From Podospora comata (lineage: Eukaryota; Ascomycota; Sordariomycetes; Sordariales; Podosporaceae), in contig CP071493.1 in NCBI GenBank assembly GCA_017354895.1, positions 248,001-312,000 on the forward strand: 64,000 nt of DNA. The letters are read 5' to 3'. The notes under the pieces were generated by a model. It had not been told where the DNA came from and did not search any database. It saw nothing but the letters and a program-made list of their open reading frames with translations. Within the stretch, counting starts at the first letter, position 1, and each line of letters begins with the position of its first letter. The translations under genes were made by a program, and so were the position numbers. Of the stretch, positions 21,428-32,591 are shown in pieces.

Positions 21428-23441
21428 TCAAAGACCGCTGTCTATTCCCTTCTTGTATGCAGCCAATGTCCTTTCTCTTGCACCTTTATGCTCAACAATG
21501 TGCTTCGGATACCCTGCCTTGATAGCCAAGGCGGCAGCCCCTCGCCCATATGGGTCGTGGATTGCCTTGCCCTTGACTTCCTTCAGCTCTGGAACCCACT
21601 TGCGAATGTACTCTCCATCAGGGTCAAACTTCTCACTCTGCAGCAGCGGGTTGAAGATGCGGAAGTATGGCTGCGGGTCCACGCCCACTGATGCCGAAAA
21701 CCCCCATCCTCCGTTATTGCTCGCAAAATCGCCGTCGACAAGATGCTCCATAAAGTACTTCTCCCCCATCCTCCAGTCAAGAAGCAGGTCCTTGCACAGA
21801 AAGGAAGCAACAATCATCCGGCAGCGGTTGTGCACCCAACCCATGGAACGGAGCTGGCGCATGGCGGCGTCGACGATGGGAAATCCGGTACGTCCTTCTT
21901 TCCAAGCGTCAAAGTGCTCCATGTTGTAGGACCACTCAATGTTGGCGTAATCTGGTTTGAAGGGTTTGTTCATGCTGCGTATGGCTTGTCAGAAGAGAAA
22001 TAGATCACCAACAGAGAGCGACTCACCAGATATAGGGCCATTGGACTAGCACATGCTTGTAAAAGTCCCTCCACGCAACCTCGCTGATCCAAGTCTGGAT
22101 CCCCTCGTTCCCTCCGTCGAGCTTTTTCGTATTGTTACGACCACGGGCTGTCCGAACAGCTGTCCTCGCGCTGAGTGTGCCACTGGCAAAGTGAACAGAA
22201 AGGCTGGAGGTGCCGGGGTTGGAAGGGATGTTTCGGTTTTGTTGGTACTTCCCAATGGCTTGGTCTGCAAACTTGGACAACCGTTTCATTGCCTCGTGCT
22301 CCCCAGCCGGCCATAAAGCCCGAAACCGTTCCCGATCCTCCTTGCTCAGGGTCTTGTTTTCTGGTGCTGAGGGTATTGGACACTCGAAGAGATGAGCAAG
22401 CTTTTGTCTCGTGGACTCGGGATTCTTCGTTGGGGATTCAACCAGCTCCAACAAGTCTAGATTCTCGTGAACGTGTCGAACCCAAGTCCTGAACCAGGGT
22501 GTGTACACTGCATATTGCCCACCGCTTCCACTTGTCAGCCTCCCCGGCGGCACAATACAGGTATCATGCAACACATCCATGACAAGCCCCCTTTTTGCTA
22601 GCAGTCTCGCCATCCTGGCGTCCCTTCTCAGCTCGTCCACTTCGTACTCCATGTTGGCAAATAAGTGACTTGCTCCCCATTCGCCCATCAGCTCCACAAT
22701 CCTGCTTGGTATCTCCTTTCTCTTCTTCACAGTCTCGACCCAGAGAGGGATATCCAGCGCCGCAAGGTCCTTCTTCAAGATTTCCAGTGTCCGCAGCATA
22801 AAGTCCACCCTCACAGGAGCAGTCAAGTGTGCCTCAAAGTCTTGCGGACTGAGGATGTACAGCGCAATGAGTGGCACGCCAGCAGCCTGAGCCTTTTGAC
22901 TGGCACAAAACAGAGCCGTGTTGTCTGTTGTTCTCAAGTCCATCTTGAACCAGTGCACCACCGCCCCTGCAACTGGCGTGTTGGCTCTGTGTTCAGCTGT
23001 ATCTGCCTGTGCAGCCTTTAGCAGCTCGATAGGCCGGGGCAACTCATTGTTGTTGTATGCCCTGGCACGCGCAGTGGACATTTCGTGAGGGTAGTACTTC
23101 CGGAGGACGATGCCATGTTTTTCGGCATTTTGGTGGAAGGGGTGCGGCTCTCGCAAGGGGTCTGACGACAGAGATGGTTCGGAAGGGGGTTCGGCGAGGG
23201 CGGTCTTGCGCTTCTTCTCTGGAGGCGGTTGGTCAGGGTCGGGCTTGATGAACCCGTTGGTACCATTCAACGTGCCATTAGTGCTTGGCGCACCGTTGGC
23301 AGAGGGCTTTCGTTTGGGATATCTACCAGCCGGCATGATGGTAAAGTTGAGAGCTGGTCGACAGTAGTGGGAGTGTAGGTGGAGAGTGGACAGAGATGCA
23401 ATACCTTGCGAGAGTCTACAAGCACGAAGTAGGAGAAACAT
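21428..23441 (-). CDS. phr1: Class I CPD DNA photolyase
   Basis: Repairs UV-made cyclobutane pyrimidine dimers using light, with FAD and an antenna pigment. Exon 1 (to 22027) joins exon 2 (21974-21428) across a 52 bp intron, giving PYICMNKPFKPDYAN across the join. The N-terminal photolyase domain begins with VVHWFKMDLRTTDNTAL. The FAD domain shows WISEVAWRDFYKHVL, GRTGFPIVDAAMRQL, GWVHNRCRM, GDFASNNGGWGFSASVGVD and YFRIFNPLLQ. Two starts are possible. ATG 23336 gives 618 residues with an early basic run (YPKRKPS, EKKRKT) like a nuclear signal. ATG 23441 adds 35 residues (MFLLLRACRLSQGIASL) that look like a mitochondrial targeting sequence. A GATC-rich upstream region suggests light control. 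The gene appears intact. Confidence 0.93.
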
Positions 23442-23537
23442 GGGACTTTTTGTGAAAGAGGAAAGAAGGGACACTGCAAACACTTGCTTACAGCGGTGGC
23501 CCGTTTGTTTTGTGCAGCGGCACGTCAAGATTGCTGC

Positions 23538-23613
23538 GATCGTCAATCGGACCCCCAGCCGCCCGATCGTGGTGGACGTCATGGTGTCTCTGACATCGCG
23601 CCCCGATCCGATC
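23538..23613. promoter_or_regulatory. GATC cluster upstream of the photolyase
   Basis: Four GATC sites lie within 76 bp (23538, 23565, 23605, 23610), the last two as a direct GATCCGATC pair. Closely spaced GATC/CGAT elements are the known binding pattern of the White Collar light-regulatory complex in Neurospora. The position 100-170 bp upstream of the first photolyase ATG fits a light-response element. Function is inferred. Confidence 0.5.
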
Positions 23614-24286
23614 CGTTTCCAGCTTCCTTTGTTAGCGCGGCACTGACCGCAGGGACACCTTGATGGCGGGAATTTTGGGGCCATCTGCTAAGACTGGCCC
23701 CTGAGCCAAATGCCAATTGATGAAAATAGGTAGGTAAACACTTCATCCAGATACCATGCACATTGGACGAGTCAAGGTAAAATGTAAGACCCGTATCTGT
23801 ACCATAACGAGCAACTTCTCCGTCACGGCTTTTTCGAGGCCTCTTGATTGATCTACGGCATGGGAGCTATCGAGGTAGCCCCAGACTCCCCAAATATCGA
23901 GTATGGATTTGGTGAGCTTTTGCTGGCCGGGGGGGCAGTCACGCAAAAATCGAAGCGAGGAATAGGGGGCTTTCCGAGCGGGGCAGGAATAAGTGATCAC
24001 GATGCCAGTGTATTTGTTCCGAGTAGATAATGTCCGTTGACGCCGTCGAGAGTTACCGGCAAAGCTGTATCTCTGCGAAAAAAAGAAAACGCATGATTCC
24101 CAAACCCAGCCGTCATCCCGCTGCCCGTCGTCCAAATCGTTCGTTGAAAAAGGCGTCCGGAAAGTTTTTGAAAAACGCACATCTGCCAGAAAGAATCCGT
24201 CAGCATTTCCGCCCGCCGCGATTGATGCTCCACAGCCTAGTCGTCCGACGTACCATCATCTCCTCCCAACAACCAGGATTCGTAAT
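23614..24286. other. Intergenic, no gene seen
   Basis: Distal upstream region of the photolyase and 3' region of the eS21 gene. Overlapping short frames lack domain character. Confidence 0.5.
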
Positions 24287-24661
24287 TTATCTCTGGGCAG
24301 ACCAGACGTTCTTGAGGAGACCGTCACGCTGAGCAAGTCTGTTCAGAGCATCGTCGCTCTCGCCCATGGCGCGAACGAAACCGGAGAGAGCATAGATGAT
24401 GTTCTCGCCCTGGATGGCCCGGCCGTTCTCGTCGACCTTGGCGATGGTGATCTGGCAAGAACCGTGGTCCTTGGCCTTGATGATGCGGCCCGTCGCAGAG
24501 CACTTGCGGGGGACGTAACTGGAGTAGAGATTCCAAAGTCAGCACACAACCCACCACAACCGATCCATCCCTCGTCGCCGTCCGTCTCGTGGTCGTCGGG
24601 TTTTGCGGGAAAAGAGGGCGAGCGCTTACAGATCGACGATCTCTCCCTTGTCGTTCTCCAT
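24287..24661 (-). CDS. rps21: 40S ribosomal protein S21 (eS21)
   Basis: Two exons, 24661-24630 and 24518-24287, give 87 residues, the normal family length. Exon 1 codes [11 protein letters not shown] and stops within the next codon. The 111 bp intron (GTAAGC to CCAG) near the 5' end is typical of fungal ribosomal protein genes. Exon 2 shows [34 protein letters not shown] and [17 protein letters not shown]. The protein sits in the small ribosomal subunit and is needed for late 18S rRNA processing. The first exon is too short to be found as an open frame of its own. It is divergent from SLX4. Confidence 0.97.
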
Positions 24662-25175
24662 GGCTGCGACTTGGTGATGAGTGCTGCGAAAAGACGGGTT
24701 GGGGTTTGCTTTGCGGTGTCGGAGAGGGCAGGACTGGCAAAATTTCAAGAGTCTTGAATTTCGATCAGTTTTGGAGTGATTTGGTGGGTGCCGGGGTCTG
24801 TGGGCTTGTGTGCACAGACCAGAATCGACCCCACCACAGCTCTCAAAAAGGAAGTGGATCGCAGGTTGGGCCTCATGTGCCCAGTCAGGTGACGCCGCGC
24901 GGTCTTCGCGATGTGACAGGCTTGGCTGAGATGCCCCGCTGAGAATCCAAACAAGGGCAAACCAGCAACTCTTGTGTTGCTTGCGTGGTGCCATTGCAAA
25001 CGGTGTGATGCTTCTCGAGCCTTTATGATGATGCATATCGCTCATCCCAAATGAATACTGTCAGAAACTGCACTTTATCTCCTTTTTTCCGACTCTTGTT
25101 GCCATCCTGTCGACCTTCAACCTCTCCCGTCGCACCCTTCCACGCACCGGGCGCATCCTGCCACGGGGCTTGAAG
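24662..25175. promoter_or_regulatory. Divergent promoter region between rps21 and slx4
   Basis: 514 bp separate the two start codons, which point away from each other. No coding frame of note lies here. The stretch must hold both promoters; a direct sharing of control elements is not shown by the sequence. Confidence 0.6.
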
Positions 25176-28106
25176 ATGTTCTCTTCTCCACCCAGAGGCA
25201 CGGCGCGCGACGAGTATCTGGTCGTCATATCTTCTTCTCCCGAATTTCCCTCACTTTGCGACCTTGTCCCGACGACTAAACCGACGACACTCCGCAGCGG
25301 CAAGAATGCTGGTACGCTCCCCGGTGATGCGTCAACAACGTTTACGAGCGCTGCGACGATGTGGCGGGCAGCCCAACATCCAGACGCAGAGGACGTTTCA
25401 GGCCCGGAGGTTGGGATTCCAATGCCAGCTCTGAAAGATACTGCGCTCGACAAGTCGAAACCAAAGTCCAAACCCCGAGCGCCCACGAAAACAAGGACAA
25501 AGAAAGACCCTCCGCTTCTAGTGGCGGATGACAGTGTAATTCTTTTGAAATCCTCAGGGGTTGATGTCTCGGTCTCGAAGAAGAGGGCGAAACAACCAAA
25601 GTCGGTTCAGGAGACAACACAAACAACAATTGCTAAAGGCAAGGTGACCAAGCCAGCCACCAAGGAGAAGGTCACGAAAAAGAAAGTGGAGAAAGTCAGC
25701 AGGCATTTTGCAAAGGAACCATCAACATCGAAACCTCCAACGACAAACTCAACAGATGCTGTGGTGCCAGTAGAAGAGGACGGACCGGTGATTCTGGAGC
25801 CAGCTCTGCAAAGGAGATTCGATTGGACCCCGCCACGCGAAAGCCTACCCCGACAATTAATACCTGTGGCTGATTCACCAGTGGAAAGATCAACATGGTC
25901 AGTGGAATCGCCAGAAGCCAATGTCTTCAAGGCTCTTCATGATAAGTTCGGTCGGACGTCTGATGATGTGCAATCAGTTGGCCCCGGTTCAGGGACAAGT
26001 TCACTGGATGTGTTGGGCAAGAGAAAGCTCATCGAGATGGTGCAGACGGCTGCCGCGAGCATCTCCAACATCAATGCGAATGGCAAAGCCTTTGCAGAAT
26101 CCCCAGTCAAGTCAAAGGCTGTCAAGAAGAAGCCACGCACGATCACGGAGCTGGCTACTGCAGCCTACAGAAACCAGGAAGAGCCGTCTAAGCAAGATTC
26201 GCTCCTCGGCTACCTCGACACGTCAGATGCGCAGACTGGGTCATCGAGCACGGTGTTGAGAGGTAAAGGGAAGCTTGGGAAGAAACCTGCAAAGCCAAGA
26301 CCATCTAAGAAGAAGCCTGAGCCCAAAAAGCCCATCTTGTTGTCCCCAGAGAGTGCCTTGAGACAAGTGGCCCAACAGGATTTCGTGTTTGGAACTTCAA
26401 GTCAACTTGCGATAGAGGATGACCCCGATTTGCTGCGTGCGCTTCACGAGGCGATGAAGTTGTCAAACGACACGACAGATGACCCCTTTGCAATTCCCAG
26501 CCCGGTGACAAGCGATCTTGCGATTCGCAGGAAACCTGGGCGTCTTCTCTGGGGGGCTAGCGCGCGAGATGAGGACGGCGCTCTTCTGGACATGGAGATA
26601 TTGGATTTGACCGAATCACCTCCCGCTCATTCGAAATCACGTGCCAATAACGAGGAATCGTTGGATGACTCTGTGCAGATGACGGAGCAGTCTTTGCCAC
26701 CACCGCCGACCAAGGCGCCAGAGCCCATGAGGGAAGCATCACCACCAACGCCGGGTGCGGATGAACAAAGACATACTGGCAATAGTATATTTGACACCAC
26801 CGATTCATCTGCAGAGACCGGGTCAGAAGCGCATGCTCCGCCAAGGTTCCATATCGCCAACACCGTAGTCGAACAAATTCCCGAGCCGAATGACGCAGAT
26901 TGGGATGACTATATTGACTTTGACCTTCCACCATCCAACCAAGAGCATCACGAATTGCTGTTGACACAGTCGAGCAGCCCACAGCTCGCGCATTCGCCCA
27001 TCACTCCAAATCTACAACCAGCATCCCCATCCAGTAAACCCACCGCCGACCCGTCTATTCTGTTGCAATCCGGGCCTATGGCTCCATCCAGACCAAAGTA
27101 TGAACTCTTCACCGATGCCCAGCTAGCACGAGATATCTCCAAGTTTGGGTTCAAACCTGTAAAGAAACGTTCAGCCATGATTGCGCTTCTTGACCAGTGT
27201 TGGACAAGCAGGGTCCAGTCAGCCACAGGAGGCGCGGCTACCAGTGTGCGGACCATATCCACCACCACCTCCCAAGCTGCCTCCAAACCGAGCACGGCTG
27301 CTGCGGCGATCGGTCCACGAGGTCGACCAAGGAAGAATTCGGGCACGGCAGCACCATCAGCTGATTACAGTAGTCTGAAGGTCCCGGAGCTGAAGAAGCT
27401 GTTACAGGAGCGTAGCCTCAAGCAGTCAGGGAATAAGCCAGACCTCATCGCCCGTCTTCAAGATTATGATATGCAGAGGAACACATCTGCCGGTCCCGCA
27501 TCTCCACGGGGAAGGCCACGCAAAGAGACGGCAAGCTCCCCGAAAAGAACCAAGCCCTGTGAAAAATCTCCTGCAAGACGAGCTACCTCTCCAAGGCGTA
27601 GTAGATCACCTGCAACAACGCCACGTCGAAGTAAATCACAAGGCAGGGATGGAGTGATTGAGATTCCCGACTCGGATGCCGACTCTGACCTAGATGATCC
27701 CATACTCTCGTCCCCGCCTTCAGCTGCAAGACGTGCTCGACCAGCAGATGAAGACATGTTTTCTTCTCCTCCCCGGGTAGATCTGTCCATCAATGAAGAT
27801 GCAGAAATGTCTCTCATTGCCAGTCCAACCACGGAGCAAGTCTCTGTGTTTGCATACATTACAAAAGCCATCATATCAGCACCTTCATCCAAAGACCCCA
27901 CTGACCCCTCCTGGTATGAGAAGATCTTGATGTATGATCCGATTATTCTCGAGGATTTGGCATTGTGGCTCAATGCAGGACAGCTGGACAAGGCGGGATA
28001 TGATGGGGAGGTCTCACCAGCGGATGTCAAGCAGTGGTGTGAGAGCAAGAGTGTTTGTTGTCTGTGGCGGGTCAGCTTGCGAGGGCTGGAGAGGAAGAGG
28101 CTGTGA
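25176..28106 (+). CDS. slx4: SLX4-like scaffold of structure-specific nucleases
   Basis: One long exon from ATG 25176 (MFSSPPRGTARDEY) to 28106 gives 976 residues; an earlier in-frame TTG is not a start. SLX4 binds SLX1 and guides cutting of branched DNA. Family signs: an N-terminal SSPEFPSLCDL motif near residue 25; a long Ser/Lys-rich unfolded middle; YELFTDAQLARDISKFGFKP near residue 642, the conserved SLX4 segment before the C-terminus; and the SLX1-binding C-terminal domain (WYEKILMYDPIILEDLALWL) near 905-925. Between them are two AT-hook-like cores RGRPRK (near 714 and 778) around a classic SAP motif (LKVPELKKLLQERSL, near 733-765). The gene appears intact. The extra DNA-binding motifs are not part of the minimal family definition. 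Confidence 0.88.
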   Translation: MFSSPPRGTARDEYLVVISSSPEFPSLCDLVPTTKPTTLRSGKNAGTLPGDASTTFTSAATMWRAAQHPDAEDVSGPEVGIPMPALKDTALDKSKPKSKPRAPTKTRTKKDPPLLVADDSVILLKSSGVDVSVSKKRAKQPKSVQETTQTTIAKGKVTKPATKEKVTKKKVEKVSRHFAKEPSTSKPPTTNSTDAVVPVEEDGPVILEPALQRRFDWTPPRESLPRQLIPVADSPVERSTWSVESPEANVFKALHDKFGRTSDDVQSVGPGSGTSSLDVLGKRKLIEMVQTAAASISNINANGKAFAESPVKSKAVKKKPRTITELATAAYRNQEEPSKQDSLLGYLDTSDAQTGSSSTVLRGKGKLGKKPAKPRPSKKKPEPKKPILLSPESALRQVAQQDFVFGTSSQLAIEDDPDLLRALHEAMKLSNDTTDDPFAIPSPVTSDLAIRRKPGRLLWGASARDEDGALLDMEILDLTESPPAHSKSRANNEESLDDSVQMTEQSLPPPPTKAPEPMREASPPTPGADEQRHTGNSIFDTTDSSAETGSEAHAPPRFHIANTVVEQIPEPNDADWDDYIDFDLPPSNQEHHELLLTQSSSPQLAHSPITPNLQPASPSSKPTADPSILLQSGPMAPSRPKYELFTDAQLARDISKFGFKPVKKRSAMIALLDQCWTSRVQSATGGAATSVRTISTTTSQAASKPSTAAAAIGPRGRPRKNSGTAAPSADYSSLKVPELKKLLQERSLKQSGNKPDLIARLQDYDMQRNTSAGPASPRGRPRKETASSPKRTKPCEKSPARRATSPRRSRSPATTPRRSKSQGRDGVIEIPDSDADSDLDDPILSSPPSAARRARPADEDMFSSPPRVDLSINEDAEMSLIASPTTEQVSVFAYITKAIISAPSSKDPTDPSWYEKILMYDPIILEDLALWLNAGQLDKAGYDGEVSPADVKQWCESKSVCCLWRVSLRGLERKRL

Positions 28107-28440
28107 GGACCGAGTCGTGGTTTTTGGAGTGTTTGCGCTGTTTCACTGTACCATGTGTACTATACACAAGTATGGATATGAGTGATGACTGGAAACAATG
28201 GATTTATGCATTCAATTCTGGGTGACAGTCTCCCTGTGATGCTGTTGAGTGTGTCAGCGGGAATGGGCCGGAAATAAGCGGGGCCGAAGCAAACCGAGGT
28301 TGAAAGCGCCAAGTTTCAGAAGATCCCCTCATCACGGTGACCGGAAACCGTTTGACGATGAGGATAGCGTGAGTGAGGGGGGACCTGGACGGTTCTTTTC
28401 CCCAATTTGGAGTCTTTTTCTATTTTGGTTTCTATTAAAC
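28107..28440. other. Intergenic between slx4 and the Nudix gene
   Basis: 334 bp, both neighbours on the plus strand. Nothing recognised beyond expected 3' and promoter sequence. Confidence 0.5.
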
Positions 28441-29750
28441 ATGAGCTCTTTGCATTTTGTCGTCATATCCAGGAGTTCTGGCTTTGCTCACTCATTCCGG
28501 CTCTCTGACGCGACGCGCTCACTCTCACTCACAACCGTCCACTTAGTGCTCAACGCCAGCAACAGAAGTTTCGTCACAACGTCGAGAAATCAGGACCAAG
28601 GGCCCCTTTTTGAAAAAGCAAAAACAATGGACCCCAAACTGTACACCAAGTCAGCTACACCGTCGTCGACCAAGTGGCCTGCACCCAGTCCCAGTGCCAG
28701 CATCCTGGTCATCTCGCCCACCAACAAAGTATTGCTGTTGAAGAGAGTCAAGACGGCCTCTTCTTTTGCGTCCGCGCATGTGTTTCCTGGTGGCAACGTG
28801 GATGAGTTTCATGATGGGGTGACGGCCAAGGATGAGCACCTGGACAATATTGTCTATCGAAATGCTGCCATCCGTGAGACTTTTGAAGAGACGGGTATTT
28901 TGTTGAGTAAAAGCCCTGTTGAAGTCAGTGATGAAGTGAGGGACAAGGGACGAAAGGATGTCTACAACAGACATATCACCTTTGGGGATTGGGTCAAGAA
29001 CCATGGTGGTGTGCCGGACACAGGTTTGTTTTTGTGCTCCTCGCCCCTTTTCTCGTCAACGGACTTTTAACACAGATAGACTCCCTCATCCCCTTCACCA
29101 GATGGATCACCCCACCCCCAGCCAAAAAGCGCTTCACAACCCAAATGTACCTCTACTTCCTCCCGGTATCCTCCGCCAACTCGTTCTCCGAAAAGCCCAG
29201 CAAGATCCACACCCCTACCCCAGAAGGCGAGCAGGAAAAGGAGCACACCTCTGCGGAGTGGGAGTACCCCCTCACCTGGCTGTCCAAGGCCCAAAGCGGG
29301 GAGATTATGCTTTACCCACCGCAATTCTACCTCTTGAATCTCCTCTCCCCCTTTTTGAACAACTTCAATACGGATTATACCACGCAGCGGAAGGGGGTAA
29401 GGCAATTTCTGGAAAAGGTGCCGACTTCAAGCGGGGAGTACGACTCGTTTGATGGAAAGCTCAAGCCCAAGGTGTCGAATACCCATATGATTGGCTGGAA
29501 GGACAAGGTTATCTCGCCTAGTGTAATGTTTACGCCGGGGCAGCTGTACAGGGACGAGACCGTGTTGAGTTTGGAGTCGCCTGGTCCTGAGCTCGGGGCT
29601 CAAAAGGGGAACACGAGGGGAGGGGATGCAGAGAGGGTGGTGGTTGTTGAGTTTGAGAGGAAGAGTGGCCCGAGGGGGATCAAGATTGTTGACAGGGGGG
29701 AGGTGGGGAGGCTGTGGGAGGAGAAGGAGAGGAAGGGGGCGAGGATATGA
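28441..29750 (+). CDS. Nudix hydrolase of the NUDT19 type
   Basis: Two exons, 28441-29023 and 29080-29750, join in frame (56 bp intron, gtttgt to gatag) and give 417 residues from ATG 28441, or 355 from ATG 28627. The Nudix box runs from FPGGNVDE to RETFEETGIL. It has a longer spacer than the standard box, as in NUDT19/RP2p proteins that cleave CoA and its thioesters in peroxisomes. The catalytic REtxEEtG core is present. Downstream PFTRWITPPPAKKRFTTQMYLYFLP is also typical. The longer N-terminus is rich in Ser and Arg (HSFRLSDATRSLSL) and could target mitochondria. The substrate is inferred from the family only. Confidence 0.85.
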
Positions 29751-31088
29751 GGTTGAGGTAGTTACTGTCTGTAAGCACCTGTTCGTTTGGAAGGCGTCCG
29801 TGGTGCTCTGATGCCGGATTTTGGATGGAGAATAAGAGTCGGACGTTCTAGGTTTCAAGTAGGGGTCTATCGGCGTCCTCTTTCCTTGTTATGTAAGGCA
29901 AGCAGTGCCTTAAGCTTGAGCACTTTGAGTTTGCTTGTCTTTGAGCTTCTGAAAGCTTTTAAACTCTCCATCATACAACAAACTTGGACCACCAAGAAAC
30001 TTGGACCGCATTCCTGTCGTCTCTCTTATCTTCATCCAGCAAACACATTTACCCCATAGTGTTTCTTTTCAGCTTGTCCTGTTAACTAGTGCACACGTTA
30101 GGTGTTTAACCGGCCAAGCACCATTCAATCTTCCAGGCATTCTCAACACATTCGTCACCAGATTGTGGCACAGTTCCAATGGACCCCCCACTGTTGCCTC
30201 CTGTGATACCCATCTGAGGCTTCTCGATTCTTTCGTGGCCTTGAGGGTCAGGGTGCGATAATGGGCGCAATCGAACCAGACAAACCAAGAAGCATTGTGG
30301 GATTACTTTCTTCGTCTTACAACAGCCCGGTTTTATCGTTGGGTTTTCTCCGTGAGCGATACTGCGATACAAACCTCGCTGCCACCGCTCGGTGAGTTAC
30401 TAAGCTTTTGCATATATGATTTTATCGTGGATATGCTAACGGTTATACCTCTGATAACATACACGTGCTGATGATTTGGCATTGCTTCATATTAAATCCG
30501 TATGTTTATAGAGACTGGTGCACAGTAGTCCGTCTCAGCGGAGCTGCTGAGCCCGGTCTACCGTGGAAACTGCTTATAGGTAACATGCTGGTTTATTCCA
30601 ACATACAAAATATCTCCTGGACAACGATTAACAAAGTGGTCATATTCAGCGCAAAGCCATCGATACTGATCCGGCAAAATTCTCTCTCTTAGAGTCACAA
30701 GTGCGGGATATTGCACTTCTAGGCCTCTCTCCCGACCTCCTCGCTGTTTTGAAAGAGAAAGGCACGTCTTAGACCGACGTTTCCCAGCTTTTATCAGTGG
30801 AAATACTCGTGATTTAAGCAAGGAATCACGACTTACCTACTTACTAACCTATTACGTACGACTTAGTAGCTGCTGTGAACCGTTAAGCTAAGTTCGCCCT
30901 AATAACAATACGATTTGGATGGATTTAAAGCCCCTATTTATTCTTAATCCTTCGGCGTACGATCATACGCTACAGTAGCTTTCTTCGACTATTTTCAGTA
31001 GGGCCGGTAGGCGTGCCTACCCTGGACATAGACCTGGTCTGGCATACACACTAGCTCTCCCCCGCACAATGCTTCCAATTCTCAAGAA
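29751..31088. other. Gene-free stretch, left part of the repeat-rich region
   Basis: About 1.3 kb. No reading frame with protein character. The right half (30680-31050) has the slightly AT-rich look of old repeats, but no partner copy is found in this window. Confidence 0.5.
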
Positions 31089-31262
31089 GTGTCACCCACG
31101 GACGTTTTATTAACCATAATAACGACCTCGAGCACAAGGCCCTTTCTTCTGGTTTCCAGCAGACAAAAACAGCTGTACAAGCGCCATTTTGCGAGAAATA
31201 TGTTCTCTGCAATAGCTGGTTCTGTGAGGCAGCTCGTTTACAACCCGACGGGGTCTTGCCGA
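31089..31262 (+). repeat. Dispersed repeat R2, diverged copy
   Basis: The stretch around ttctctgcaatagctggttctgtgaggcagctcgtt and the upstream ttattaac...acctcgagca resemble 31640-31790 at about 75 percent by eye. It has no R1 copy beside it. Confidence 0.55.
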
Positions 31263-31639
31263 AGGCCGAGCTGACGGCGGTTTAACGGTTGATCAGAAAC
31301 TCAAGCTTTTTGCTGCCAGTAAAGCTTAACCTAGCAGAATGTAACTGCCACAACCATGAGGTTCCGTACCAGCCTGAAGGAGGGTGCGGAGGTTGTGGAG
31401 GCTGTGCGGGCGGTGGAAATCGTTGTGTCGGTGCTTAGAGCATTGCCTGCAAGACACCTCGGGTACGTTGTTTTATATGAGAGATGAAATGTTATCTCTT
31501 GTACTTACAGATTCGGAAGCTAACCTAGGTAGTGGGTTGTGTTGGGAAGTCAAAGGTTAATAATCATGGAGCAACCGTGGAAAGGGCCCCTGGCTGGTGA
31601 GACAAACAGGGGCCTCTGTAAAGGCTCTCTCTTGGGTAT

Positions 31640-31796
31640 TCAACCACTACAACGACATCGAGCAAGGTGATATCCTATCTGCCCTCCACAACACAAGAGC
31701 GCTTTATTGTCGGGTTTTTGGTGAGGAATATCTTGTCTGCAATAACTGGTTCTGTTAGACGACTTGTTCAAAGGCGATCGACGGCTGTGACGAACC
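31640..31796 (+). repeat. Dispersed repeat R2, copy joined to R1
   Basis: It ends directly at the R1 arm at 31797, so R2 and R1 may be parts of one older element. The order resembles a terminal repeat next to a leader region of a retroelement. No gag, pol or envelope-like frame is visible, so the assignment is open and it is treated as a fossil. Confidence 0.5.
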
Positions 31797-31989
31797 CCTA
31801 TCCAGAACCTATGAAAGGGATACTGGTTGAAGGCACTTCTGAACAATCCTGGTTCGGTACAGCTAAACAGTGTACAACAAATGGCTTGTCTCAATCACAA
31901 CAGTCTAGATACCAACGATTGTGACTTGCAATTGCATACTGCGGAACTGTCTATCTATACCAGCCAGTTCCTCCGTATATGTAGACCTC
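31797..31989 (+). repeat. Dispersed repeat R1, left arm of an inverted pair
   Basis: About 193 bases that recur in inverted orientation at 32592-32784 with only two or three differences. The arms are about 600 bp apart. The near identity contrasts with the older copy at 41-240. Confidence 0.85.
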
Positions 31990-32008
31990 GGGACTGTGAG
32001 GTTCTCGC

Positions 32009-32112
32009 CCTGCTACGGCCCCGATCACCCTTAGCATCTTGCGTCCTGCAAAGTGCTCGTCGTGCTATGCCTCTGATCACCCGTAGCATCTTGCATCCTG
32101 CAGAGTGCTCGT
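32009..32112 (+). repeat. Tandem repeat, two 52 bp units
   Basis: Units 32009-32060 and 32061-32112 share gatcaccc-tagcatcttgc-tcctgca-agtgctcgt with about eight differences. They lie just inside the left R1 arm. Confidence 0.8.
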
Positions 32113-32591
32113 GTGCCTTGGCGCCATAGCACTTTCGTCCAACCCTAATTGGCTGTCTCCTGACTTCTCTAATGATTGGCTAGGGACTTCCTGCGCCCCA
32201 CATGTGGCGACCTGCCGTTGGGTTAACTGTGACAAGATACCGTAATAAACAAAACTCCAATATTTTCGATTTGCAGGATCCCGCTATAGTTATTAACTTC
32301 CCCCTCCGTCCCCTGAATTCCATCTTTGTGGTGACTACACTCCAGGTCCAGTTCAACCTCGGTAGGAACGTCAGACTTGACTGTTTGATGGGGCTCTGAA
32401 GGGCCGTTGTCACAGACCAACCATATAGCAAGGCAGAATGGAGACTGCAGCAGGCCGTGAGGACCAATCAAGTAAGATGTAACGGCGGGGCTGCAGGACA
32501 ACGGGGCGCTCACCACTTGGCAGTGGTGAGCCGCAGCGCCAGGCTCACCTGGTGAGCGTGGTGAGCCAGGTACGGAGGTACCTGAAGGATT

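Noticed and set aside
31640-31989. Complete retroelement with coding region
   Set aside because: Only short non-coding repeats are seen; no gag, protease, reverse transcriptase or integrase-like frame nearby.
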